64,000 nucleotides of DNA from Arthrobacter sp. ov118 (GCF_900116495.1 NZ_FPAY01000002.1:370237-434236), one strand, 5' to 3'. Counted from the first letter of the stretch, positions 16,152-25,717 are shown. Notes: generated by a model not told the origin, from the sequence alone. Numbers and translations: made by a program.

Positions 16152-18830
16152 ATGAAGTCGCAGGAGATCACCAAGCGCTGGATCGACTTTTTCGTCAGCA
16201 AGGGACACACCGCCGTTCCCTCCGCCTCCCTGGTCTCCAGCGACCCCTCCCTGCTGTTCACTGTGGCCGGCATGGTCCCGTTCATCCCGTACTTGACCGC
16301 GCGTGAGGAAGCGCCCTACCAGCGGGCCACCAGCGTGCAGAAGTGCATCCGTACCGGCGACATCGAGGAAGTCGGCAAGACCGCCCGCCACGGCACGTTC
16401 TTCCAGATGTGCGGCAACTTCTCCTTTGGCGATTACTTCAAAGAAGACGCCATCAAGTTCGCGTGGGAGCTGCTCACCACCAGCGTGGACGACGGCGGCT
16501 ACGGCCTGGCGCCGGAACTGCTCTGGGTCACCGTCTACGAGGAGGACGACGAGGCCAAGGAACTGTGGCTGAAGAACACCGGCGTGCCCGCCGAGCGCAT
16601 CCAGCGGATGGGCAAGGCCGACAACTACTGGTCCACCGGCCAGCCCGGCCCGGCCGGTCCCTGCTCTGAGATCTACTACGACCGGGGCCCCGCCTACGGC
16701 GTCGAGGGCGGCCCGCTCGCTGACGAGACCCGTTACATCGAGATCTGGAACCTCGTCTTCATGCAGTACCAGATCGACAACGTCCGCTCCAAGGTGGACT
16801 TCGACATCACGGGTGAGCTGCCCAAGAAGAACATCGACACCGGCCTCGGCATGGAGCGCCTGGCGATGATCCTGCAGGGCGTCGAGAACATGTACGAGAC
16901 CGACCAGGTCCGGCCCGTGATCGACAAGGCTGCCGAACTCTCCGGCAAGGAGTACACCTCGGCCGAGACGGACGAGGACCCGCACCACACCGACGACGTT
17001 CGCATGCGCGTCGTCGCCGACCACATCCGCTCCGCCCTCATGCTGATCGCCGACGGCGTCACCCCCTCCAACGAGGGCCGCGGTTACGTGCTGCGCCGCC
17101 TGATCCGCCGCGCGGTGCGCTCTATGCGCCTGCTCGGCATCGAAAGGGCCTGCCTGCCGGAGTTGCTGCCGGCGTCGCGGGACGCCATGAAGGGCGTCTA
17201 CCCCATTGTGGAGACCGACTTCGAGCGCATCAGCCGGATCGCCTACGCCGAAGAAAAGGCCTTCCTGCGCACCATCGCTTCCGGCACCGCCCGGCTCGAG
17301 GACGCCGTCAAGGAATCCAAGTCCGCCGGCCGGCCGCTCTCCGGCGCCGACGCCTTCGCCCTGCACGACACCTACGGCTTCCCTATCGACCTAACCCTCG
17401 AAATGGCGGAGGAAGCCGGGCTCAAGGTCGACGAACCCGAGTTCCGCAAACTCATGCTCGAACAGCGCCAGCGCGCCCAGGCCGACGCCAAGGGCAAGAA
17501 GGGCTCGCACGCAGACCTCAGCGCCTTCCAGGAGCTCCTGGCCCAGGGCGAGACCGTCTTCACCGGCTACACCGACCTGGCGGGCGAGTCCAAGGTCCGC
17601 GGCATCCTCTCCGGCGGCCAGAAGGTCGCCCAGGCCTCCACGGGTGACGAAATCGAACTGGTCCTGGCCGAGACGCCGTTCTACGCCGAGGCCGGCGGCC
17701 AGGCCGCCGACACCGGGCTCATCACCGGCGACGGCTTCGTCGTCGAGGTCCTGGACGTCCAGCGCCCCGTCAAGGGCCTCAGCGTGCATAAGGCGATTGT
17801 CCGTGAAGGCGAAATCGGTGCGGATTCCCTCGTTCAGGCCGCCGTCGACCGGGAACGCCGCCATGCCGCAGAACAGGCGCACACCGGCACGCACATTGTG
17901 CACGCTGCCCTGCACCAGATCCTCGGCCCGGAAGCCCTGCAGCGGGGCTCGTTCAACAAGGCCGGCTACCTGCGCTTCGACTTCGCCTGGGGCGAAGGCC
18001 TGAGCGCCGCCACCCGGTCCGAGATCGAGGAAGTCTCCAACATCGCCATCCGGAACAACTTCCGCGTGGAGACCAAGGTCATGGGGCTCGCTGAAGCCAA
18101 GGCGCTCGGCGCCATGGCGCTGTTCGGCGAGAACTACGGCAACGAGGTCAGGGTGGTGGAGATCGACGGCGCATGGTCGCGCGAGCTCTGCGGCGGGACC
18201 CACGTCGAGAACACGTCGCTGATCGGCAGCCTGTCCCTGCTCGGGGAGCAGTCCGTGGGCTCAGGAAACCGCCGCGTCGAAGCCTTCGTGGGCATGGACG
18301 CCTTCCGGCACCTCGCCGCGGAACGCGCCCTGGTCACGGAGCTCACCGAAATGCTGAAGGTACCCTCCGGGCTCCTCGCGGACCGGATCGCCACTACGCT
18401 GACCAAGCTCAAGGCCGCCGAGAAGGAACTCGAGCGCCTGCGCAAGGAGCAGCTAACAGCAGCCGCAGCCCAGCTGGTGGGCACCGCCCGGGACGCCGCC
18501 GGCGTCAAGGTCATTGCGCACGACGCCGGCCAGATCGGCGGCGCGGATGACCTGCGGGGCCTGGCGCTGGACCTGCGGGACCGCCTCGGCTCCGAGGCCG
18601 CCGCCGTCGCCGTCGCTGGCGTCAGCAACGACCGTCCGGTGATCCTGATCGCCACCAACGAAGCCGCCCGGGCTGCCGGCGTGAAGGCCGGCGCCCTGGT
18701 GCGCCTGGCCGCCGGTGTGCTCGGTGGCGGCGGCGGCGGCAAGGACGACGTCGCCCAGGGCGGCGGCACGGACGCCGCCAAGGTCGGGGCTGCCCTTAGC
18801 GCCGTCGTGGACGCCATTACTCGGCGATAG
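16152..18830 (+). CDS. alaS: Alanyl-tRNA synthetase
   Basis: 892 residues, the normal length. The class II catalytic core is at the N-terminus (EITKRWIDFFVSKGHT, then RGTFFQMCGNFSFGDYFK-like motif 2 as HGTFFQMCGNFSFGDYFK). The editing domain carries the zinc-type motif HTGTHIVHAALH and CGGTHV (residues about 575-690), which removes Ser and Gly wrongly charged on tRNA-Ala. A C-Ala domain ends the protein with the GGGGGGKDDVAQGGG glycine-rich segment. The start ATG 16152 follows a weak AAGGGTAAG. It is 10 bp upstream of ruvX and probably co-transcribed. Confidence 0.97.
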   Translation: MKSQEITKRWIDFFVSKGHTAVPSASLVSSDPSLLFTVAGMVPFIPYLTAREEAPYQRATSVQKCIRTGDIEEVGKTARHGTFFQMCGNFSFGDYFKEDAIKFAWELLTTSVDDGGYGLAPELLWVTVYEEDDEAKELWLKNTGVPAERIQRMGKADNYWSTGQPGPAGPCSEIYYDRGPAYGVEGGPLADETRYIEIWNLVFMQYQIDNVRSKVDFDITGELPKKNIDTGLGMERLAMILQGVENMYETDQVRPVIDKAAELSGKEYTSAETDEDPHHTDDVRMRVVADHIRSALMLIADGVTPSNEGRGYVLRRLIRRAVRSMRLLGIERACLPELLPASRDAMKGVYPIVETDFERISRIAYAEEKAFLRTIASGTARLEDAVKESKSAGRPLSGADAFALHDTYGFPIDLTLEMAEEAGLKVDEPEFRKLMLEQRQRAQADAKGKKGSHADLSAFQELLAQGETVFTGYTDLAGESKVRGILSGGQKVAQASTGDEIELVLAETPFYAEAGGQAADTGLITGDGFVVEVLDVQRPVKGLSVHKAIVREGEIGADSLVQAAVDRERRHAAEQAHTGTHIVHAALHQILGPEALQRGSFNKAGYLRFDFAWGEGLSAATRSEIEEVSNIAIRNNFRVETKVMGLAEAKALGAMALFGENYGNEVRVVEIDGAWSRELCGGTHVENTSLIGSLSLLGEQSVGSGNRRVEAFVGMDAFRHLAAERALVTELTEMLKVPSGLLADRIATTLTKLKAAEKELERLRKEQLTAAAAQLVGTARDAAGVKVIAHDAGQIGGADDLRGLALDLRDRLGSEAAAVAVAGVSNDRPVILIATNEAARAAGVKAGALVRLAAGVLGGGGGGKDDVAQGGGTDAAKVGAALSAVVDAITRR

Positions 18831-18840
18831 CGGATCCTCT

Positions 18841-19425
18841 ATGTCTGAAGGTGCTGCTGCCGGCGTCTACCCCCGGGGCGTGAAGCTTGGGGTGGACGTC
18901 GGCACCGTCCGCGTGGGCGTCGCCGTCTGCGACCGCGACGGAATCCTGGCCACCCCGCTGCGCACACTGCAGCGGAATGTGAAAAAGAACACTGATGTGC
19001 GCATCCTGGCTGGCCTGGCCGGGGAGCTGGACGCCGTGGAAATTTTCGTAGGACTGCCGCGCACCATGAAGGGCGAAGAGCACGCCTCGGCAAGGATGGC
19101 CACGGAGTACGCGCAGTTGCTGGCCGGCGCCCTGCAGGACGCCGGAAGCGACGTTCCGGTGCGCCTGGTCGATGAGCGGCTGAGCACCGTGACCGCCCAC
19201 CGCAACCTGCACGAAGCTGGCATGAGCAGCAGGAATCACCGTACAGTGGTTGACCAGGTTGCGGCAGCAGGTATTCTGCAACATGCGATTGATATGCAAA
19301 AGGCCAGGGGAACGGAGGTCGGAAACCGCGTCTACGCGGAGTCTGCGCCGGGGCCGACCGGCGGCGGTGCACAGACCGGCCCGGCAGTACAGACGCACTC
19401 TTCAGAAAATGGAAGGCTACAGTGA
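18841..19425 (+). CDS. ruvX: Holliday junction resolvase-like YqgF/RuvX
   Basis: 194 residues. The RNase H-like fold starts with GVKLGVDVGTVRVGVAVCD, which carries the first catalytic Asp, followed by VGLPRTMKGEEHASA and VRLVDERLSTVTA (Glu and Asp positions) and a last Asp in VVDQVAAAGILQ. YqgF proteins are linked to 16S rRNA 5' processing and possibly to junction resolution. The last 35 residues are a Gly/Pro/Thr-rich extension not needed for the fold. The stop overlaps the mltG start (GTGA), so the two are translationally coupled. Confidence 0.93.
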   Translation: MSEGAAAGVYPRGVKLGVDVGTVRVGVAVCDRDGILATPLRTLQRNVKKNTDVRILAGLAGELDAVEIFVGLPRTMKGEEHASARMATEYAQLLAGALQDAGSDVPVRLVDERLSTVTAHRNLHEAGMSSRNHRTVVDQVAAAGILQHAIDMQKARGTEVGNRVYAESAPGPTGGGAQTGPAVQTHSSENGRLQ

Positions 19426-21197
19426 GCCCGGTCAACAATGACGACTCCTCCGGTGGCGCCCCTAACGGTGCCGGCCGGCCGCTGACGCGCAAAGAGATCA
19501 GGGCCCGGGAAAAGCTCCTGGCGACGCAGGGATTTAGCCGAATCCCGCCGCAGGCTTTTGAGACGGGTCAGCACGTTCCGACGCCGGACCCCGCGCCGTC
19601 AGCCCTGCCCCCCGAGAGCGTCCGGCCCGCAGCCCCGCAAACGCCCGAAGCGGCGCCTGAACTCCCTGACGGGGCCCCGGAACTGCCCGGCGCGGCCCCG
19701 ACGGTGCACGAAGAGGCAGCGCACATTGAAGCGGTGCACGAAGAGGCAGCGCACGACGTCCCCGCCGACCACACCCCGGCAAACACAGTCGAAGCCCACG
19801 ACGAGGCTGCGCGTCACGACTTCACCCAACTCATCCCGGTGCGCCAAGCCCCCGACTCTGACGATGCTCACCGCGGCGATGCTGACGGCGACGATACTGC
19901 CCGTAACGACGCCGTCTATGCGGGGGCAGGCCACGTGGCCCACCACAAAGCGGCTACCCACGACGGCGGCCGCGGCGGCGGCTTCGCGTTGTACCCCCAC
20001 GATGAGGCCCCCCATGTTTACGAGGACGGCAACCCTGATGCCTACCACCCCGCGGGCGGGCATCCGGAAGCCGAGTACCACGGCGAATCCGGCCACGACC
20101 TGATGGCCGGAGCCGTCCGTTACGACAAGGTCCCGTCCAAGAAGACCCGCCGGCGCCGCCGCTTCCTGGCCCTCGTGCTGACGCTGACCGTGTTCGTCAT
20201 CGCCATCGCCGTCGGCGCGCAGTTCCTCAAACCCCTCCTGGGCGGAGACACCGTCGCAGACTACCCAGGCCCCGGGACCGGCAACGTCACCATCACCGTC
20301 GAACCCGGCGCCGGGCCGAGGTCCGTGGCCACCGAGCTGGAGTCGCAGAAGGTCGTGGCGAACGCCGACACTTTCTTGAAGGAGTTCACCGCTTCCGGTG
20401 GTGCCCTGAAGCCCGGCACTTTCTCGATGCGGCAGGAAATGAAGAATTCCGATGCCGTGGCTGTGCTGCTCAACAATGACCAGGCCAAGGTCATGTACTT
20501 TGCCCTCAGTGCCGGATTGCGGATCGGCGAGTCCCTGCAGGCGATTTCGGAGGGCACCGGGATTCCGGTCGCGGACTTGAAGGCGCTCAGCGATGCGCCG
20601 GCGCAGTTCGGTGTCCCGGCCAAGGCGAAAAATCTCGAGGGATTCCTGGCGCCGGGGGAGTACCGCTTCCCGTTGGGCACGTCCGCCAAGGACATTTTCC
20701 AGAAGCTGGTCGGCAACACACTGACTGAACTCAAGGCCCAGGGCGTCACCAATCCCGCCAAACAATACGATGTCCTGACGGTCGCCAGCATCGTCCAGGC
20801 CGAAGGCGGCCAGGCCGAATACGGCGACGTCGCCGGTGCCATCTACAACCGCCTCAAGCCCAACAACACCGAGACCAACGGGCTCATCCAGTCCGACGCC
20901 ACGGTCACGTACGGGCTTGGTATCCGCAGCTTCCACATCGACGAAGACCAGAAGTCGGACAAGTCGAACCCGTACAACACCTACGCGAACCAGGGCCTGC
21001 CCGCCGGACCGATCGGGTCGCCCGGCAAGACGGCCATCGATGCCGCCGCCAAGCCCAAGTCCAACAACTACCTCTACTGGGTCACCATTAATCTGGATAC
21101 CAAGGAGACCAAGTTCTCCAAGACCCTGGCTGAACACAACGGCTACGTGGAGCAGTACAACGCTTGGTGCGAGACCAACCCGGGACGTTGCGTATGA
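19422..21197 (+). CDS. mltG: Endolytic murein transglycosylase MltG with long His/Asp-rich cytoplasmic region
   Basis: 591 residues. The YceG/MltG domain spans about residues 280-590 with catalytic Glu461 in SIVQAEGGQAEYGDVAGAIYNRL. It cleaves nascent glycan strands outside the membrane and so sets peptidoglycan strand length. A single membrane helix (about 246-266, FLALVLTLTVFVIAIAVGAQF) follows a KKTRRRRR stop-transfer stretch. The first 240 residues are cytoplasmic, disordered, and rich in His, Asp, Glu, Ala and Pro, including an in-frame duplication VHEEAAHIEAVHEEAAHDV. GTG 19422 overlaps the ruvX stop; the stop overlaps aroE. Confidence 0.93.
   Translation: MSPVNNDDSSGGAPNGAGRPLTRKEIRAREKLLATQGFSRIPPQAFETGQHVPTPDPAPSALPPESVRPAAPQTPEAAPELPDGAPELPGAAPTVHEEAAHIEAVHEEAAHDVPADHTPANTVEAHDEAARHDFTQLIPVRQAPDSDDAHRGDADGDDTARNDAVYAGAGHVAHHKAATHDGGRGGGFALYPHDEAPHVYEDGNPDAYHPAGGHPEAEYHGESGHDLMAGAVRYDKVPSKKTRRRRRFLALVLTLTVFVIAIAVGAQFLKPLLGGDTVADYPGPGTGNVTITVEPGAGPRSVATELESQKVVANADTFLKEFTASGGALKPGTFSMRQEMKNSDAVAVLLNNDQAKVMYFALSAGLRIGESLQAISEGTGIPVADLKALSDAPAQFGVPAKAKNLEGFLAPGEYRFPLGTSAKDIFQKLVGNTLTELKAQGVTNPAKQYDVLTVASIVQAEGGQAEYGDVAGAIYNRLKPNNTETNGLIQSDATVTYGLGIRSFHIDEDQKSDKSNPYNTYANQGLPAGPIGSPGKTAIDAAAKPKSNNYLYWVTINLDTKETKFSKTLAEHNGYVEQYNAWCETNPGRCV
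19702..19754. repeat. 23-bp exact direct repeat, 30-bp period, in mltG
   Basis: Identical 23-base copies at 19702-19724 and 19732-19754 encode the repeated VHEEAAH segment. The 30-bp period keeps the frame. Confidence 0.9.
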
Positions 21198-22087
21198 CGC
21201 TACGGGCGGCCGTCCTCGGGCATCCCATCAGCCATTCGAAGTCACCCGCCCTGCACCGGGCGGCCTACGCCTACCTGGGCGTGGACTACGCCTACAGGGC
21301 CATCGACGTGACTGAGGCTGCCCTGCCGGGATTCATGCGGCAGGTCAGGGACGAGGTGCGGGCGGAGGGCGGCTGGCGGGGGCTCTCGGTGACCATGCCG
21401 CTCAAATCGGCCATGGTGGCGGAAGTGGACGAGGTCCGCGGCGTGGCCCGCGCGCTTGGCGTCGTCAACACCGTTGCTTTCGAATTCGACGGCACTGATT
21501 TTGATCAAACTCGGCTGGTCGCGTACAACACCGACGTTGCCGGCATCGTCAACGCACTCCGGCACGCGGGGGCGGCCTCCGCGCCCACTGCGGCGGTCCT
21601 CGGCGGCGGCGGGACCGCGGCTGCGGCCATCGCCGCGATCAAGGAACTGGGGGCGGGCTCCGCCGACGTGTTCGTGCGCGACGTCGGCCGCGCGGCGGAG
21701 GCACGCGCTGCGTCTGCCGCCGTGGACCTCCCCATTCAGGTTCTTCCCCTCGCCGGGGCGGCGGCCGCCGTCGCCGCAGCCGACGTCGTTATCTCTACAC
21801 TCCCGCCCCGGGCGGCAGATGCGCTGGCCGGAGAGCTGGCAGCGGAACTTGGCGAAGAAATCGCCGCCCGCCCGGGGGTGCTCCTGGACGTCGCCTACGA
21901 TCCTTGGCCTAGCCGGGTTGCCGCGGTCTGGCAGGATGCGGGGGGAACCGTGGTTCCCGGCCTCGAAATGCTCATCTACCAGGCGGTGGAGCAGGTGCGG
22001 CACTTCACGGGGCTGGGCGAAGCCATGCCGGCCGGAGTCATAGATGTGATGTGTGACGCAGTGGGGGCGCCCCGACGGGTGTTCTAA
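21194..22087 (+). CDS. aroE: Shikimate dehydrogenase
   Basis: 297 residues. It reduces 3-dehydroshikimate to shikimate with NADPH. The substrate-binding half shows GHPISHSKSPALHRAAY and the catalytic Lys in LSVTMPLKSAM, then NTVAF. The nucleotide-binding half has the glycine loop VLGGGGTAAAAI. GLEMLIYQAVEQVRHFTG is the conserved C-terminal helix. ATG 21194 overlaps the mltG stop by ATGA, which fixes the start better than the upstream in-frame GTG. It begins the aroE-aroC-aroK-aroB series. Confidence 0.95.
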   Translation: MTLRAAVLGHPISHSKSPALHRAAYAYLGVDYAYRAIDVTEAALPGFMRQVRDEVRAEGGWRGLSVTMPLKSAMVAEVDEVRGVARALGVVNTVAFEFDGTDFDQTRLVAYNTDVAGIVNALRHAGAASAPTAAVLGGGGTAAAAIAAIKELGAGSADVFVRDVGRAAEARAASAAVDLPIQVLPLAGAAAAVAAADVVISTLPPRAADALAGELAAELGEEIAARPGVLLDVAYDPWPSRVAAVWQDAGGTVVPGLEMLIYQAVEQVRHFTGLGEAMPAGVIDVMCDAVGAPRRVF

Positions 22088-22112
22088 GCACCCGACGTGG
22101 CAGGATGGAATC

Positions 22113-23312
22113 ATGTTGCGTTGGTTGACTGCCGGAGAATCCCATGGCCCGGCACTGGTCGGAATTATTGAAGGCGTGCCCGCCGGTGTGGAGCTCACCA
22201 GCGAGCACATCAGTGAGGCCCTGGCCCGCCGGCGGCTCGGCTACGGCCGCGGTGCCCGGATGAAATTCGAGCAGGACGTGGTCGCCATTCTCGGCGGCGT
22301 CCGCCACGGCCTGACCCAGGGCGGTCCGGTCGCCATCCAGGTCGGAAACACCGAGTGGCCCAAGTGGGAACAGATCATGTCCTCGGATCCCGTGGACCCC
22401 GAAGTCCTGGCCGACCAGGCCCGGAACGCCCCGCTGACCCGGCCCCGCCCGGGCCACGCCGACTTCACCGGCATGCAAAAATACGGCTTCGACGAGGCCC
22501 GGCCCGTGCTGGAGCGCGCCAGCGCCCGCGAAACCGCAACCAGGGTTGCGCTCGGCGCCGTCGCCGCAGCTTTCCTCAAGCAGCTGGGAATCGAGCTCGT
22601 CTCCCACACCGTGTCCATCGCCAGTGTCGCCGTGCCCGAAGGCCGGCCGCTGCCCGTTCCGGAGAACGTGCTGGCGCTCGACGCCGATCCGCTGCGCTGT
22701 TTCGACCGCGAAACCTCGGATGCGATGGTGGCCGAGGTCGACGTCGCTCACAAGGAAGGCGAAACCCTCGGCGGCGTCGTGGAAGTGCTTGCCTACGGTC
22801 TCCCGCCCGGACTCGGCAGCTACGTCCACTGGGACCGTCGCCTCGACTCGCGCCTGGCCGCGGCCCTCATGGGCATCCAGGCCATCAAGGGCGTCGAGGT
22901 CGGCGACGGCTTCCTCACGGCCGCCCGCCGCGGCTCGGCCGCCCACGACGAAATCGTCAAGGACACAAACGGCAAGATCATCCGCACGTCCAACCGCGCC
23001 GGCGGGATCGAGGGCGGCATGAGCATTGGCGACGTCCTGCGCGTCCGCGCCGCCATGAAGCCGATCGCCACCGTGCCCCGCGCCCTCAAGACTGTCGACG
23101 TCAGCACCGGGGAGGCCGCCAAGGCCCACCACCAGCGCTCCGATGTCTGTGCCGTCCCGGCCGCGGGTGTGGTGGCTGAGGCCATGGTGGCCCTGGTGAT
23201 CGCTGAAGCGGTCACGGAGAAATTCGGCGGTGACTCCGTGCAGGAGACCGCCCGCAACATCAAGGGTTACCTGGACAGCATCCCGGCGTCCCTGGACTCG
23301 ATCGGCCAGTAG
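22113..23312 (+). CDS. aroC: Chorismate synthase
   Basis: 399 residues. It converts 5-enolpyruvylshikimate 3-phosphate to chorismate using reduced FMN. Family motifs are clear: MLRWLTAGESHGPALVGIIEG at the start, RRRLGYGRGARMKFEQD, TRPRPGHADFTGMQKY, RASARETATRVALGAVAAAFL and SNRAGGIEGGMSIG. It starts at ATG 22113, 26 bases after aroE, with the weak site AGGATGGA. The end overlaps the aroK start by one base. Confidence 0.97.
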   Translation: MLRWLTAGESHGPALVGIIEGVPAGVELTSEHISEALARRRLGYGRGARMKFEQDVVAILGGVRHGLTQGGPVAIQVGNTEWPKWEQIMSSDPVDPEVLADQARNAPLTRPRPGHADFTGMQKYGFDEARPVLERASARETATRVALGAVAAAFLKQLGIELVSHTVSIASVAVPEGRPLPVPENVLALDADPLRCFDRETSDAMVAEVDVAHKEGETLGGVVEVLAYGLPPGLGSYVHWDRRLDSRLAAALMGIQAIKGVEVGDGFLTAARRGSAAHDEIVKDTNGKIIRTSNRAGGIEGGMSIGDVLRVRAAMKPIATVPRALKTVDVSTGEAAKAHHQRSDVCAVPAAGVVAEAMVALVIAEAVTEKFGGDSVQETARNIKGYLDSIPASLDSIGQ

Positions 23313-23932
23313 TGCCGGACTGGAACACCGACGCGCCCTCCGCCGCTGCACAGCCCGCGGCAGAGCACCTCGGCCCGATCGTCCTGATCGGACCGATGGC
23401 GGTGGGCAAATCGGCGATCGGACAGCAGCTCGCGCATCACCTGGGTTCCGCCTTCGTGGACACCGACGCCGTCGTGGTGGCCCAGCACGGGTCGATTGCC
23501 GAGATCTTCGCCAGCCGGGGGGAGCACGCCTTCCGTGAGCTCGAAGCCCGGGCCGTCGCCCGGGCCATCGAGGAAGCCCGGGGTAGCGGCACCGTCATCT
23601 CGCTTGGCGGCGGGGCCGTCCTGGACTCCGGTACACAGCAGCTCCTGGGCCGCTGTACCGTGGTGTACCTCGAATGCGATGCCGAGACCGTGGCGGAGCG
23701 CATTGCCAGGAACTCGGGCCGGCCGCTCCTGGCCGGTGATGCCATGGGCAGGTGGCGGACCTTGTTCGCCACCCGGCAACCTGTCTACGAACGGCTCGCC
23801 GATCTGGTCCTCGACGTCCGCACTGGCAGCGTTCACGAACTGGCTCATCGGCTGGAAGACGCGCTGGGGGAGCACGCGGCGGGGAAAGCCGCCGCCGTGC
23901 CCGCACCAGCGTCAACAAAGGAAGTTGAATAG
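23312..23932 (+). CDS. aroK: Shikimate kinase
   Basis: 206 residues. It phosphorylates shikimate at O3. Walker A is GPMAVGKSAIG (Gly-Lys-Ser), the shikimate-binding segment is FVDTDAVVVAQHGSIAEIFASRGEHAFRELE, and the second motif is ISLGGGAVLD; the lid Arg lies in NSGRPLLAG. An N-terminal 20-residue extension and an Ala-rich C-terminal tail flank the core. GTG 23312 overlaps the aroC stop by one base and the end overlaps the aroB start, so the three genes are tightly coupled. Confidence 0.95.
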   Translation: MPDWNTDAPSAAAQPAAEHLGPIVLIGPMAVGKSAIGQQLAHHLGSAFVDTDAVVVAQHGSIAEIFASRGEHAFRELEARAVARAIEEARGSGTVISLGGGAVLDSGTQQLLGRCTVVYLECDAETVAERIARNSGRPLLAGDAMGRWRTLFATRQPVYERLADLVLDVRTGSVHELAHRLEDALGEHAAGKAAAVPAPASTKEVE

Positions 23933-25023
23933 TGAGTACCGAATCAACCGTCATCAAAGTCACCGGCCAAACGCCCGGCGAAAACTACGACGTCGTGGTG
24001 GGCCGCGGACTGCTGGCCAGCGTGCCGGGTCTGCTGGGTGAGCGCGTCAAACGCGTCCTGGTCATCCACCCGCGCGCGCTGCGGCTCACCGGCGACACCG
24101 TCCGGGAAGAGCTGTCCGCCGCCGGTTTCACCGCGCTGACCGCCGAGATCCCGGACGCCGAAGAAGGCAAACACATTGAGGTGGCCTCCTTCTGCTGGCA
24201 GGTGCTGGGGCAAAACGACTTCACTCGCTCCGACGCCATCGTCGCCGTCGGCGGAGGCGCGGTGACCGACCTTGCCGGCTTCGTGGCCGCGACCTGGCTG
24301 CGCGGCGTCAAGGTCATCCACATGCCCACGAGCCTGCTGGGCATGGTGGATGCCTCCGTCGGCGGCAAGACCGGCATCAACACCGCCGAGGGCAAGAACC
24401 TGGTGGGCGCGTTCCACCCGCCCGCCGGGGTCCTCGCAGACCTTGACACGCTCGAGACGCTGCCCAAGAACGAGATCATTTCCGGCATGGCCGAGGTCAT
24501 CAAATGCGGCTTCATCGCCGACCCGGCCATCCTCGACCTGATCGAAAAAGACCCTTCCGCGGTGGCCGATCCCCGCTCGGATGTGCTGCGCGAACTCATC
24601 GAACGCGCCATCAGCGTCAAGGCCCGGGTCGTCTCCGAGGACCTTAAGGAAACCGGCCGGCGCGAGTTCCTGAACTACGGCCACACCCTCGGCCACGCCA
24701 TCGAACTCGCCGAGCGCTACTCGTGGCGTCACGGTGCCGCGGTCTCCGTGGGCATGATGTTCGCGGCCGAGCTCGCCCGCAGCGTCGGCCGGCTCAGCGA
24801 CGCCGACGCCGACAGGCACCGCGACGTCCTCGAAAGCCTCGGCCTTCCCATTACGTACCGCCGCGACCGCTGGCAGGCACTGCTCGACGGCATGCGGCGG
24901 GACAAGAAATCCCGTGGCGACCTGCTGCGGTTCGTGGTGCTCGACGGCGTCGGCCGCCCGGGCATCCTCGACGTCCCGGACACATCGCTGCTGTTCGCCG
25001 CCTACCAGGAGATTGCCTCCTGA
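23932..25023 (+). CDS. aroB: 3-dehydroquinate synthase
   Basis: 363 residues. It closes DAHP to 3-dehydroquinate with NAD+ and a metal ion. Motifs: IVAVGGGAVTDLAGFVAATW (NAD-binding), PTSLLGMVDASVGGKTGINT, KNLVGAFHPP, EVIKCGFI (metal-binding Glu), and the two metal His residues in NYGHTLGHAIE and RHGAAVSVGM. The GTG start overlaps the aroK stop by one base. The next gene starts on the last base of the stop codon. A type II dehydroquinase gene, which is often next in Actinobacteria, is not here. Confidence 0.97.
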   Translation: MSTESTVIKVTGQTPGENYDVVVGRGLLASVPGLLGERVKRVLVIHPRALRLTGDTVREELSAAGFTALTAEIPDAEEGKHIEVASFCWQVLGQNDFTRSDAIVAVGGGAVTDLAGFVAATWLRGVKVIHMPTSLLGMVDASVGGKTGINTAEGKNLVGAFHPPAGVLADLDTLETLPKNEIISGMAEVIKCGFIADPAILDLIEKDPSAVADPRSDVLRELIERAISVKARVVSEDLKETGRREFLNYGHTLGHAIELAERYSWRHGAAVSVGMMFAAELARSVGRLSDADADRHRDVLESLGLPITYRRDRWQALLDGMRRDKKSRGDLLRFVVLDGVGRPGILDVPDTSLLFAAYQEIAS

Positions 25024-25541
25024 TGCTCATGGCCAAGGGGGACACGAGCGACTGGCCGGACGCCGGATTCCCCGGGATCCGGATCAATCCGGAGAGCCTG
25101 ATGCCCGAAATCGTCAACGAGGAAGTCCTCGCTGAGGCCCGGACAGCCTCCACCGACCCCGGGGACCTGATCTTCATCCGGCTCGTCGAAGGGCACGCGG
25201 CCGAAGCCGCCGAGCTCCTCGCCGAGGCGCGCTACAAGGACCCGGGCTCGCTCCGGCTGCGGATCTTCGAGGCCGATGTACTCCGGGTCTCCAACCGGTT
25301 CGACCGGGCTGTCGAGGTGTTCCGCCAGCTCCTTGCGGAGACCCACGAGACCTTGGAGGAGGCGGCCGTCCGCCAGCACCTGGGCCGGTCCTATTTTGCC
25401 GCCGGCAATGTCGCCGCCGCCGTCGAGTCCTTTGCCAGGGCCCTGGATTTGCGTGTCGCCGGCTCCGCCGACGCCGCTCTGATCTATGCCTCCACGGTGG
25501 CCCTGCAGCGCGCCCGGGAAGTGCTGGAAGAGCAGTCCTGA
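25023..25541 (+). CDS. TPR-like hypothetical protein in the aro operon
   Basis: 172 residues. Two or three helical hairpins of tetratricopeptide type are visible: EGHAAEAAELLAEARYKDPG, NRFDRAVEVFRQLLAETHET and AVRQHLGRSYFAAGNVAAAV, followed by ESFARALDLRV. TPRs mediate protein-protein contact; no catalytic motif is present. The first 40 residues (DWPDAGFPGIRINPESLMPE) are unlike a TPR and may be a separate capping segment. ATG 25023 overlaps the aroB stop by one base, so it is translated with aroB. It occupies the place where aroQ is found in some relatives, but is unrelated to it. Confidence 0.75.
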   Translation: MLMAKGDTSDWPDAGFPGIRINPESLMPEIVNEEVLAEARTASTDPGDLIFIRLVEGHAAEAAELLAEARYKDPGSLRLRIFEADVLRVSNRFDRAVEVFRQLLAETHETLEEAAVRQHLGRSYFAAGNVAAAVESFARALDLRVAGSADAALIYASTVALQRAREVLEEQS

Positions 25542-25596
25542 GCCCTTGTCCTGCGCCCGTCCGGCAGCCCGTCCGGCAGCTGTCCGCGGGAACCGG

Positions 25597-25602
25597 TAGA
25601 AT
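25597..25602 (+). promoter_or_regulatory. Candidate -10 element for efp
   Basis: TAGAAT at 25597-25602 has no convincing -35 partner. If used, the efp-nusB transcript would carry a leader of about 110 nt. The 176-bp gap between the TPR gene and efp holds nothing else recognised. Confidence 0.35.
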
Positions 25603-25717
25603 AGATTTTGGATTTTTGACAAATACGCGCTGGCGGCCCGCTTGGCAAGCCAGCCCGGCATAGACGTCTGGCCGACAGCACGGTCTGGCGGAACGAGACA
25701 GAGACTAAGAGGATACA

